This document shows positions 6,635-13,866 of a DNA stretch of 25,991 nt, one piece after another. The position numbers were made by a program, and so were the translations under genes. Origin of the DNA: an uncultured Veillonellaceae bacterium (GTDB lineage Bacteria; Bacillota; Negativicutes; Veillonellales; Megasphaeraceae); the NCBI GenBank assembly GCA_900546795.1, contig UREG01000022.1:1-25991 (forward strand), read 5' to 3'. The notes under the pieces were generated by a model, which searched no databases, had not been told where the DNA came from, and saw nothing but the letters and a program-made list of their open reading frames with translations. Position 1 is the stretch's first letter. Each line of letters opens with the position of its first letter.

Positions 6635-8479
6635 ATGTCAAAAGTAATTGGTATTGATTTGGGGACGACAAACTCTGTTGTAGCAGTTATGGAAGGCGGC
6701 GAACCGGTCGTTATTGCGAACGCCGAAGGCTCTCGCCTGACTCCGTCGGTTGTTGGTTTTACAAGAAACGGCGAACGCTTGGTAGGCCAGCTGGCAAAAC
6801 GCCAGGCCATTTCTAATCCGGACGGAACAGTTTCGTCCATCAAACGGCATATGGGGACGGACTATAAAGTAACGATTAATGGCAAATCCTATACGCCGCA
6901 GGAAATTTCTGCGATGGTTCTTCAGAAATTGAAACAGGATGCAGAAGCTTATTTGGGTGAAAAAGTAACGCAGGCCGTTATCACGGTACCGGCTTACTTC
7001 TCTGACAGCCAGCGGCAGGCAACGAAAGATGCCGGTGCGATTGCGGGCTTGGAAGTACTTCGTATCATCAATGAACCGACGGCAGCTTCTCTAGCTTACG
7101 GCTTGGATAAAGGCGGCGACCACTCTATTCTCGTATTCGACTTGGGCGGCGGTACGTTTGACGTATCTATCCTTGAAATCAGCGAAGGCGTATTTGAAGT
7201 AAAAGCAACTAACGGGGATACGCACCTTGGCGGCGACGACTTTGACAACGCGGTTATGAAATGGATTATCGCTGAATTCCTGAAACAGGAAGGCATCGAT
7301 CTTTCGAAAGATCCAATGGCGGAACAGCGGTTGAAAGAAGCGGCTGAAAAAGCAAAAATTGAATTGTCCACAGTATTGAGCACGGATATCAACCTTCCGT
7401 TTATTACGGCCGATGCCAGCGGTCCGAAACACTTGAATATGACGCTGACCCGGGCAAAATTTGATGAATTGACGGCAGATCTTGTAGCAAGAACGATGGA
7501 ACCGACGAAAAAAGCAATTGCCGATTCCGGTCTGTCGATTAACGAAATTGATAAAGTTATTTTGGTTGGCGGTTCCAGCCGTATTCCGGCAGTACAGGAA
7601 GCGATCAAGAAAATTTTGGGCAAAGAACCGTATAAAGGGGTAAACCCGGATGAATCCGTTGCTGTCGGTGCGGCAATCCAGGCCGGCGTATTGGTTGGCG
7701 AAGTAAAAGACGTATTGCTTCTCGATGTTACTCCGTTGTCCCTGGGGATTGAAACCTTGGGCGGCGTAGCTACCAAGATTATTGAACGGAATACGACGAT
7801 TCCGACGTCTAAGAGCCAGGTATTCTCCACGGCCGTAGATAATCAGCCGTCGGTTGACGTACATGTATTGCAGGGTGAACGGGAAATGGCAGCGGACAAC
7901 AAAACGCTGGGCCGGTTCGAACTGACGGGTATCCCGGCAGCACCGCGCGGAGTACCTCGTATCGAAGTTACGTTCGATATCGATGCAAACGGTATCGTAC
8001 ATGTATCTGCAAAAGATCTGGGTACTGGCAAAGAACAGAAAATCACGATCACTGCATCCAGCGGCTTGGATCAGAGCGAAATCGATCGTATGGTAAAAGA
8101 AGCGGAAGCACATGCCGCAGAAGATAAAAAACGCAAAGAAGCGATCGAAGTGAAAAACAATGCCGACTCTTTGATCTATCAGGCTGAAAAAGCAATTAAA
8201 GATTTTGGCGATAAAGCGGACGCTGCTAAAGTAAAAGAAGTAGAAGCTGCGGTAGCTGCGTTAAAAGAAACGTTGAAAACAGAAGATATTGAAAAGATCA
8301 AAGCGGATACGGAAGCATTGACAAAACCGTTGTATGAATTGTCTTCCGCAGCGTATGAACAGGCACAGGCAGCCGGAGCAGCAGAAGGTGCTCCGCAGCA
8401 GGAACAGACCAGCGGCGCAGACAATGCGGACAACGTAGTAGACGCGGATTATAAAGTCGTGGACGAAGATAAGAAATAA
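6635..8479 (+). CDS. dnaK: Chaperone DnaK (Hsp70)
   Basis: A 614-residue Hsp70 of normal length. Motifs in order: the phosphate-1 loop IGIDLGTTNSVVAVMEGG at the N terminus, AVITVPAYFSDSQRQATKDA, RIINEPTAASLAYGLD, the phosphate-2 LVFDLGGGTFDVSILE, LVGGSSRIPAVQ, and the linker DVLLLDVTPLSLGIETLGG before the substrate-binding domain. The C-terminal lid ends in an Ala/Gln-rich tail and DADYKVVDEDKK. It folds nascent and stress-damaged proteins with DnaJ and GrpE, both encoded alongside. AGGAGGT at 6620-6626 is a strong ribosome site. Long reverse-strand open frames inside this gene are antisense shadows caused by its codon bias. Confidence 0.99.
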   Translation: MSKVIGIDLGTTNSVVAVMEGGEPVVIANAEGSRLTPSVVGFTRNGERLVGQLAKRQAISNPDGTVSSIKRHMGTDYKVTINGKSYTPQEISAMVLQKLKQDAEAYLGEKVTQAVITVPAYFSDSQRQATKDAGAIAGLEVLRIINEPTAASLAYGLDKGGDHSILVFDLGGGTFDVSILEISEGVFEVKATNGDTHLGGDDFDNAVMKWIIAEFLKQEGIDLSKDPMAEQRLKEAAEKAKIELSTVLSTDINLPFITADASGPKHLNMTLTRAKFDELTADLVARTMEPTKKAIADSGLSINEIDKVILVGGSSRIPAVQEAIKKILGKEPYKGVNPDESVAVGAAIQAGVLVGEVKDVLLLDVTPLSLGIETLGGVATKIIERNTTIPTSKSQVFSTAVDNQPSVDVHVLQGEREMAADNKTLGRFELTGIPAAPRGVPRIEVTFDIDANGIVHVSAKDLGTGKEQKITITASSGLDQSEIDRMVKEAEAHAAEDKKRKEAIEVKNNADSLIYQAEKAIKDFGDKADAAKVKEVEAAVAALKETLKTEDIEKIKADTEALTKPLYELSSAAYEQAQAAGAAEGAPQQEQTSGADNADNVVDADYKVVDEDKK

Positions 8480-8495
8480 AAACGAGGTATGATAT

Positions 8496-9680
8496 ATGAG
8501 CGCAAGAAATTATTATGACGTGTTAGGCGTCAGTAAAACAGCTACAGAAGACGAAATAAAAAAGGCTTTCCGTAAGCTGGCGCGTAAATATCACCCGGAC
8601 GTAAATAAAGATAATCCGAAAGAAGCGGAAGAAAAGTTCAAAGAAGCCAATGAAGCGTACAATGTATTGTCCAATAAAGAAAAGCGGGCACAGTACGATC
8701 AGTTTGGACATGAAGCCTATACTGCCGGCGCCTCTGGCGGCGCCGGAGGATACGGCGACTTTGGCGGATTTAGAAGCGGCGGATTTAATGCCGGTGGTTT
8801 CGGAGGATTTGAAGATATTTTTGGAGATATTTTCGGTGGTTTCGGCGGTGCCCGCCGAAACCCGAACGCTCCGGAACGCGGTGCCGATTTGCGGTATGAT
8901 ATAAAAATTTCTTTTGAAGAAGCTGCATTTGGCACAGAAATGGAAATTTCCCTTCCGAAGAAAGATACTTGCAGTCATTGTCATGGCACAGGCGCGGAAC
9001 CGGGAACTTCTGTAGACACTTGTCCGACTTGTCACGGAAGCGGGCAGGAGCAAGTGGTGCAGAATACTCCTTTCGGACAGATGGTGAATATGCGCACCTG
9101 CCGTACATGCGGCGGTACAGGCAAGCTGATTAAAGAAAAATGCAAGACTTGCTCTGGCAGAGGAACGGTGAATGTCAATAAAAAGATCAAACTTACCATT
9201 CCGGCCGGAGTAGACAACGGCACACGCCTGCGTGTAGCTGGTGAAGGCGAGCCCGGACTTCGCGGCGGAAGCAGCGGAGACTTGTATGTATATATCTTTG
9301 TTAAGAGCAGTTCAAAATTCCGCCGTGATGGCAATGATGTGATCACGGAAGCAAATATTTCTTTTGCACAAGCTGCTTTAGGAACGGAGATTCAAGTCGA
9401 TACATTAGACGGGAAAGCGGAATTGAAGATTCCTGCCGGAACGCAGCCGGATACGATATTCCGCATGAGCGGCAGGGGAATTCCATTCCTTAGAAGCAAA
9501 CGCAGAGGCGACCAGCATGTTATCGTACATGTTACGATCCCCAGAAAGCTGAACGATCGGGAGAAAGAACTTCTCATCGAGTTTGCCAACGAACGGGGAG
9601 AGCAGGTAAACGGCGGAGGAAAAAAGTCGGAAGCCAATGAAAAAGGAAAAGGTATTTTTGGAAAAATCTTTGGAGAATAA
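8496..9680 (+). CDS. dnaJ: Chaperone DnaJ (Hsp40)
   Basis: A 394-residue type I J protein. The J domain occupies residues 1-70 with HPD at 33-35. A Gly/Phe-rich linker (GGFRSGGFNAGGFGGFEDIF) follows. Four zinc-binding CXXCXGXG repeats are visible: CSHCHGTG, CPTCHGSG, CRTCGGTG and CKTCSGRG. The C-terminal substrate-binding domains follow. It delivers clients to DnaK and stimulates its ATPase. It starts 16 bases after dnaK and its stop lies 3 bases before prmA, so it is translated from the same heat-shock message. Confidence 0.98.
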   Translation: MSARNYYDVLGVSKTATEDEIKKAFRKLARKYHPDVNKDNPKEAEEKFKEANEAYNVLSNKEKRAQYDQFGHEAYTAGASGGAGGYGDFGGFRSGGFNAGGFGGFEDIFGDIFGGFGGARRNPNAPERGADLRYDIKISFEEAAFGTEMEISLPKKDTCSHCHGTGAEPGTSVDTCPTCHGSGQEQVVQNTPFGQMVNMRTCRTCGGTGKLIKEKCKTCSGRGTVNVNKKIKLTIPAGVDNGTRLRVAGEGEPGLRGGSSGDLYVYIFVKSSSKFRRDGNDVITEANISFAQAALGTEIQVDTLDGKAELKIPAGTQPDTIFRMSGRGIPFLRSKRRGDQHVIVHVTIPRKLNDREKELLIEFANERGEQVNGGGKKSEANEKGKGIFGKIFGE

Positions 9681-9683
9681 AAT

Positions 9684-10604
9684 ATGAACTGGATAACAAT
9701 CAATGTGAAAGTTTCCAGATTAGCCACCGATATGGTGGCTAATCTTTTATATGAATGCGGCAGTAACGGTGCGGTCATTGATGATCCGCAGCTGCAGCCC
9801 AATGCAGACGACGGGGTATTGTTTGATTATGTAGAAGCGCCGCAGTCGGCTGAAACAGAATGCACGGTATCCGGATATTTTGAAGAATCCGATATAGAGG
9901 CGATGAATCGTGTTGCGAAACGGCTGCAGGAAGCGGCGGCAGAAATTGGGCCGTATACGATACAGTCTGCAGTAGAAGACGATACGCCATGGCTCAATGA
10001 ATGGAAAAAATACTTTCACCCAAAAGAAATTGCGCCGAATATTATTGTAAAGCCGCACTGGGAATCTTATCAGCCTAAATCAGAAGCGGAGCAGATTATT
10101 GAAATTGATCCGGGCATGGCTTTTGGAACGGGCCTTCATGAAACGACGACCCTTTGCGCCGGATTACTGCAGGAAGCCGTGCAGCCGGAGATGCGCATTG
10201 TTGATGTAGGCACTGGGACAGGGATTCTAGCCATTGTGGCGGCAAAACTGGGAGCAAAAGAAGTCTATGCGTTGGATTTAGATGCAGAGGCTGTAAAAAG
10301 TGCGGCATATAATGTAAAATATAATCATGTAGAACAGCAGGTACAGGTAGGCCAGCATGATTTGCTGAGCGGGGTATCCGGCATAAAAGCGGATATCGTG
10401 GTAGCTAATATCGTGGCCGATGTGATTATTTTGCTGCTTCAGGACGTAGAGCGGGTATTGGCCGACGATGGGATATGCATTGTCAGCGGTATTATTGACA
10501 GCCGTGTGGATGATGTGGCGCGTGCTGTGGCAGCCTCTGCGTTTTATATTGAGAAAATACGGTGCCAGAAAAACTGGTTTGCGCTGCAGTTAAGGAAAAA
10601 ATAG
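9684..10604 (+). CDS. prmA: Ribosomal protein L11 methyltransferase
   Basis: A 306-residue SAM-dependent methyltransferase. The N-terminal L11-binding domain begins MNWITINVKVSRLATDMVANL. The catalytic domain has the PrmA signature IDPGMAFGTGLHETTTLCA, the SAM loop VDVGTGTGILAIVAAKLGA, and ALDLDAEAV. The post-I motif VVANIVADVI is the PrmA form of the NPPY-like motif. It trimethylates L11 in the large ribosomal subunit. GGAGA at the end of dnaJ acts as ribosome site. The codons for residues 12-21 form a perfect 12-bp terminator-like hairpin (separate entry). The stop is followed after one base by the rsmE start. Confidence 0.96.
   Translation: MNWITINVKVSRLATDMVANLLYECGSNGAVIDDPQLQPNADDGVLFDYVEAPQSAETECTVSGYFEESDIEAMNRVAKRLQEAAAEIGPYTIQSAVEDDTPWLNEWKKYFHPKEIAPNIIVKPHWESYQPKSEAEQIIEIDPGMAFGTGLHETTTLCAGLLQEAVQPEMRIVDVGTGTGILAIVAAKLGAKEVYALDLDAEAVKSAAYNVKYNHVEQQVQVGQHDLLSGVSGIKADIVVANIVADVIILLLQDVERVLADDGICIVSGIIDSRVDDVARAVAASAFYIEKIRCQKNWFALQLRKK
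9717..9748 (+). terminator. Terminator-like hairpin inside the start of prmA
   Basis: AGATTAGCCACC (9717-9728) pairs perfectly with GGTGGCTAATCT (9734-9745) around GATAT, followed by TTT. It looks like an intrinsic terminator with a short T tract, placed 34 bases into the prmA coding sequence. It could limit read-through from the chaperone genes into the downstream genes. The encoded peptide still fits the family, so the frame is real. Confidence 0.6.
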
Positions 10605-10605
10605 A

Positions 10606-11337
10606 ATGAAAAAAGTATTTATTTCAGTACCGGCAGCAGAGAGGATCGTTTTGTCGCCGGAGGATTCGCGGCATATTATGCAGGTACTCCGGCATACTAT
10701 CGGTGATTGCCTGCTGGTTACAGATAGCTGCGGAAATACCTATGAAGCGGAAATAACTGCTTGGGAGGATAAAGTCGTTACCTTGCGGCGCGGTGCGTTA
10801 AAAGAGCAGAAGCAGGATACGGGACAGGAGCTTATTCTTGCCATTGGACTGCTTAAAAGCGATAAATTGGAGTGGGTGCTGCAAAAGACAGCAGAGCTTG
10901 GCATAGCCGGCGTTATTCCGCTGCAAATGCAGCATTGCGTCGTGAAAATGGAAGCAAAGAAATGGCCGGAGCGAAAAAAGCGGTGGGAGCGGATTCAGAC
11001 AGAAGCGGCAAAGCAGTGCGGCCGCAGCGAGATACCTTGGCTGTCGGACTGTCTGACGCTGCCTCAGCTGCTGGAAGCTTATGCGGACTGGGAATATATT
11101 GTTCCCTACGAACGGGAAGAAGAAGGTTCTCTTCGGGCTGCGTGCCAAAAAGAAAATAAAAAAACGATACTGGTGATTGGGCCTGAAGGCGGATTTTCCA
11201 AAGAAGAAATCGCCCAAATACAAGCAGCCGGCGGACCGCGGGTTTCTTTAGTATCGTTGGGACCGCGTATTCTGCGGGCAGAGACTGCGGCAGTATCTGC
11301 TGCGGCTATTGTGATGTATGAGAGAGGATTTAGGTGA
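10606..11337 (+). CDS. rsmE: 16S rRNA (uracil-1498-N3)-methyltransferase RsmE
   Basis: A 243-residue SPOUT-class methyltransferase. The N-terminal PUA-like region contains LSPEDSRHIMQVLRHTIGD. The knot region carries the family signatures LGIAGVIPLQMQHCVVK, RIQTEAAKQCGRSEIP, VIGPEGGFSKEEI and SLGPRILRAETAA, which form the SAM pocket. It methylates U1498 of 16S rRNA in the decoding centre. It commonly follows prmA in Firmicutes, as here, one base after it, and precedes mtaB by 4 bases, so the three RNA/ribosome-modifying genes are tightly coupled. Confidence 0.96.
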   Translation: MKKVFISVPAAERIVLSPEDSRHIMQVLRHTIGDCLLVTDSCGNTYEAEITAWEDKVVTLRRGALKEQKQDTGQELILAIGLLKSDKLEWVLQKTAELGIAGVIPLQMQHCVVKMEAKKWPERKKRWERIQTEAAKQCGRSEIPWLSDCLTLPQLLEAYADWEYIVPYEREEEGSLRAACQKENKKTILVIGPEGGFSKEEIAQIQAAGGPRVSLVSLGPRILRAETAAVSAAAIVMYERGFR

Positions 11338-11341
11338 AAGA

Positions 11342-12646
11342 ATGAAGAAAGTTGCTTTTGTGACCTTAGGGTGTAAAGTAAATCAGTACGATACAGACGG
11401 AATGCGGGGGCTGTTTTTGGCCGCTGGATATGAAGAAGCTCCGTTTGATAGTACGGCGGATATTTATGTGATCAATACCTGCTCCGTTACGCATATGGGC
11501 GAACGGAAATCACGCCAGCTGATTTACCGGGCCAAAAAGCAAAATGAGCAGGCCGTTATTGTTGTTACCGGCTGTTATGCACAGCTTGCGCCGGAATTGA
11601 TCGCAGCTATCGAAGGCGTGAATATCGTTATCGGTACGAATGAACGCCATCAAATCGTATCGCTGGTAGAAGAATATCTGGCAGACAGCGATAAACATGT
11701 GCGGACTGCCGTGCATAATGTGCGGGAATATAACCGATTTGAAGAACTGCCGCTGTATCCGATGGCGATATCTCATACAAGAGCGCATTTAAAGATCCAG
11801 GAAGGATGCAATAATTTTTGCAGCTATTGTATTATTCCCTATACCCGGGGCAAACTAAAATCCCGGGAAATCCCTCATATTGTAGAGGAAGCCAATCGGC
11901 TTGTTGCCCATGGATTTAAAGAATTGGTGCTGACCGGGATTCATTTAGGCGCATATGGTCTGGATCTGCCAGACCGTCCTGCCTTAGCAGATGTAGTAGA
12001 AGCGCTGCTGCAGCAGACAAAAGCAGAAAGAATACGATTGGGATCGATCGAATCCGTAGAAGTGTCGGAGAAACTGATCCGCCTGATTAATGAAGAGGAA
12101 CGCATGTGCCCGCATCTTCATTTGCCGATCCAGTCCGGCTCCAATCCGATTTTAAAAGCTATGAACCGCCACTATACGAAAGAGCAGTTTATCACTCTTA
12201 TAGAAGAACTGAGAGAAAGAATACCGGATTTGGCGGTAACAACCGATGTCATAGCCGGATTCCCCGGCGAATCGGACGAGTTGTTTGAAGAAACATTGGA
12301 AACGGTGCGGCAGTTAGGATTCTCCCATATCCATGCGTTCCCTTACTCGGCGCGGCAGGGAACTCCGGCCGCGGCAATGAAAGAACAGATCCCGGAAGCG
12401 GTAAAGAAAGAACGGGTGCGGCAGCTTAATCAGGTATCGGAAGAAGGTCAAGAGCGATATCAGAAATCTTTAATAGGAAAAACAGTTGCAGTTTTGGTTG
12501 AAAAGGTAGAAAATAATATAGCAGAAGGCTTTTCCGAGCAATATATACGCGTGCAGTTTCCCGCTTCTGAAGAAGCTGCCGGACATATTGTTCGGGCAGC
12601 GATAAAAGGCATAGAAAACGGCACTCTGATCGGGGAGCCGGTATAA
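11342..12646 (+). CDS. mtaB: tRNA t6A37 methylthiotransferase MtaB
   Basis: A 434-residue radical-SAM methylthiotransferase. The N-terminal UPF0004 domain has Cys11 (GCKVNQYDTDG), Cys47 (NTCSVTHMG) and Cys78 (TGCYAQ) for the auxiliary cluster. The radical-SAM triad is Cys156, Cys160, Cys163 (CNNFCSYC), followed by IIPYTRGKLKSR, and a C-terminal TRAM-like domain from about residue 370. It adds a methylthio group to t6A at position 37 of ANN-decoding tRNAs; the GCKVNQ start separates it from MiaB and RimO. ATG 11342 with AGGTGA upstream is preferred over an in-frame ATG at 11318 within rsmE. Confidence 0.95.
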   Translation: MKKVAFVTLGCKVNQYDTDGMRGLFLAAGYEEAPFDSTADIYVINTCSVTHMGERKSRQLIYRAKKQNEQAVIVVTGCYAQLAPELIAAIEGVNIVIGTNERHQIVSLVEEYLADSDKHVRTAVHNVREYNRFEELPLYPMAISHTRAHLKIQEGCNNFCSYCIIPYTRGKLKSREIPHIVEEANRLVAHGFKELVLTGIHLGAYGLDLPDRPALADVVEALLQQTKAERIRLGSIESVEVSEKLIRLINEEERMCPHLHLPIQSGSNPILKAMNRHYTKEQFITLIEELRERIPDLAVTTDVIAGFPGESDELFEETLETVRQLGFSHIHAFPYSARQGTPAAAMKEQIPEAVKKERVRQLNQVSEEGQERYQKSLIGKTVAVLVEKVENNIAEGFSEQYIRVQFPASEEAAGHIVRAAIKGIENGTLIGEPV

Positions 12647-12662
12647 CAAGGGGGACAAGGTC

Positions 12663-13004
12663 ATGGATTGTATTTTTTGCAGTATTATCAAAGGAGAGAT
12701 TCCCAGCAAAAAAGTGTACGAAGATGAGAATTTTTACGCTTTTGAAGACATCAGCCCGGTAGCGCCGGTTCATGTGCTGATCATTCCCAAGAAACACATT
12801 CAGAGCATTGCAGCGATTACAAAAGAGGATGAAGCCGTGACGGCACTGTATCTTCCGACGGTGCAGAAAGTAGCGCAGCAGCTTGGTTTGGATAAGACAG
12901 GATACCGGTTGATTTTCAACACGGGAGAAAGCGCAGGACAGACGGTGCATCATATGCATGCTCACCTGATCGGCGGAAAAGAATTAGGCTGGCCAGGGGT
13001 ATAA
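12663..13004 (+). CDS. HIT-family nucleotide-binding protein (HinT-like)
   Basis: A 113-residue histidine-triad protein. The catalytic HxHxH is His97, His99, His101 within TVHHMHAHLIGG. The N-terminal CIFCSIIKGEIPSKKVYED and FEDISPVAPVHVLIIPKKH are typical of the HinT branch, including the paired Cys3/Cys6 often found in clostridial members. These enzymes hydrolyse AMP-lysine and similar phosphoramidates; the physiological substrate is uncertain. A strong AAGGGGGA precedes ATG 12663. It sits 16 bases after mtaB and ends only 3 bases before the rpsU promoter. Confidence 0.93.
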   Translation: MDCIFCSIIKGEIPSKKVYEDENFYAFEDISPVAPVHVLIIPKKHIQSIAAITKEDEAVTALYLPTVQKVAQQLGLDKTGYRLIFNTGESAGQTVHHMHAHLIGGKELGWPGV

Positions 13005-13007
13005 TTA

Positions 13008-13036
13008 TTGACAAGAATTCATGTTTTGACTATAAT
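13008..13036 (+). promoter_or_regulatory. Consensus promoter for rpsU-yqeY
   Basis: A perfect TTGACA (13008-13013), 17-base spacer and TATAAT (13031-13036). Such an exact match predicts strong constitutive expression, fitting a ribosomal protein gene. It begins 3 bases after the HIT gene stop. Confidence 0.93.
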
Positions 13037-13061
13037 TATATAGTGTGCATGATAACAAGCA

Positions 13062-13085
13062 CTCCCTAAAATATACTGGAGGGAG
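13062..13085 (+). promoter_or_regulatory. Hairpin that may mask the rpsU ribosome site
   Basis: CTCCCT (13062-13067) can pair with AGGGAG (13080-13085), which is part of the GGAGGGAGGG ribosome site of rpsU. Just upstream AGTGTGC and GCACT (13042-13062) can form a competing stem. A translational switch, perhaps by S21 itself, is possible but only inferred. Confidence 0.35.
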
Positions 13086-13093
13086 GGATATAG

Positions 13094-13273
13094 ATGTCGG
13101 AAATCAAAGTTGGTAAAAACGAAACTCTCGATAGTGCACTTCGTCGGTTCAAACGTTCTTGCCAGAAAGCAGGGGTTCTTTCTGAAGTAAGAAAACGCGA
13201 ACACTATGAAAAACCGAGTGTACGTAGAAAGAAAAAATCAGAGGCTGCTCGTAAACGTAAATTCAAAGCATAA
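13094..13273 (+). CDS. rpsU: 30S ribosomal protein S21
   Basis: A 59-residue basic protein that matches bS21 along its full length: MSEIKVGKNETLDSALRRFK, then SCQKAGVLSEVRKREHYEKP and a Lys/Arg-rich tail. S21 sits near the anti-Shine-Dalgarno end of 16S rRNA and is needed for initiation. ATG 13094 follows GGAGGGAGGG. The gene is followed 17 bases later by yqeY, a pairing common in Firmicutes. Both are transcribed from the consensus promoter at 13008. Confidence 0.98.
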   Translation: MSEIKVGKNETLDSALRRFKRSCQKAGVLSEVRKREHYEKPSVRRKKKSEAARKRKFKA

Positions 13274-13290
13274 GATAGGTAGTGATCTGC

Positions 13291-13737
13291 ATGTCGTTAA
13301 AACAGCAGTTGCTGGACGATATGAAAGCAGCGATGAAAGACCGGGAAAACGGTAAATTGGCATTGTCTGTCATTCGTATGATCCGCGCCAGCATAAAAAA
13401 TGTAGAAATCAACGAAAAGCGGGAATTGGAAGAAGCAGAAGTACAAAACGTCCTGGTAAAAGAAATGAAGATGCGCCGTGATGCTCTTCATGAATTTGAA
13501 CAGGCAAACCGTTCCGATTTGGCAGAACAAACCAAAGCGGAAATGGCGATTTTGGAAAAATATCTTCCAAAACAGCTTTCTGAAGAAGAGGTTCGGCAAA
13601 TCGTCCGGGATATTTTGGCGACGCACAGCGGTGAATCCCTCAACATGGGAGCTGTGATGAAGCTGGTTATGCCGAAATTGAAAGGACAAGCTGACGGCGG
13701 TGTTATTTCTCGCATCGTAAAAGAAGAACTAGCATAA
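13291..13737 (+). CDS. yqeY: YqeY/GatB-like domain protein
   Basis: A 148-residue protein of the YqeY family: MSLKQQLLDDMKAAMKDREN, LSVIRMIRASIKNVEI, then EMAILEKYLPKQLSEEEV and a C-terminal NMGAVMKLVMPKLKGQADG. The last ~70 residues resemble the tail domain of GatB, the tRNA-dependent amidotransferase subunit that contacts tRNA. The function of stand-alone YqeY is not firmly known; a tRNA-related role is inferred from the fold and from its link with rpsU. ATG 13291 with AGGT upstream is preferred over an in-frame GTG at 13282. No terminator is seen before the next promoter at 13746. Confidence 0.93.
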   Translation: MSLKQQLLDDMKAAMKDRENGKLALSVIRMIRASIKNVEINEKRELEEAEVQNVLVKEMKMRRDALHEFEQANRSDLAEQTKAEMAILEKYLPKQLSEEEVRQIVRDILATHSGESLNMGAVMKLVMPKLKGQADGGVISRIVKEELA

Positions 13738-13745
13738 AAAAGTTC

Positions 13746-13774
13746 TTGACAAGGCAACGTGTATTGCGTATAAT
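13746..13774 (+). promoter_or_regulatory. Consensus promoter for the glutamine synthetase leader
   Basis: Perfect TTGACA (13746-13751), 17-base spacer, TATAAT (13769-13774). Transcription should start near 13781, leaving a leader of about 85 bases that contains a terminator before the gene. Confidence 0.92.
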
Positions 13775-13800
13775 TTGCCTATAAATCAAATACTTCAAGT

Positions 13801-13843
13801 AAGTCAATGAAGACTTCTATTCCATAGGGATAGGAGTCTTTTT
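13801..13843 (+). promoter_or_regulatory. Leader attenuator with ANTAR-like hexaloop hairpin and terminator
   Basis: Two mutually exclusive structures are visible. The terminator arm 13811-13823 pairs with 13828-13839 and is followed by five T. The upstream hairpin AAGTC (13801-13805), six-base loop AATGAA, GACTT (13812-13816) uses the same bases as the foot of the terminator. A six-base loop with A at position 1 and G at position 4 is the signature of RNA sites bound by ANTAR-domain antiterminators, which often control nitrogen genes. The usual first hexaloop hairpin upstream was not clearly found, so the ANTAR reading is a hypothesis; the terminator itself is well supported. Confidence 0.55.
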
Positions 13844-13866
13844 ATTTACTCAGAGGAGGAGATCAT

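Noticed and set aside
7091..8113. 340-codon open frame on the minus strand inside dnaK
   Set aside because: It is antisense to a highly biased, certain gene; long antisense frames in dnaK are a known annotation artefact, and there is no ribosome site.
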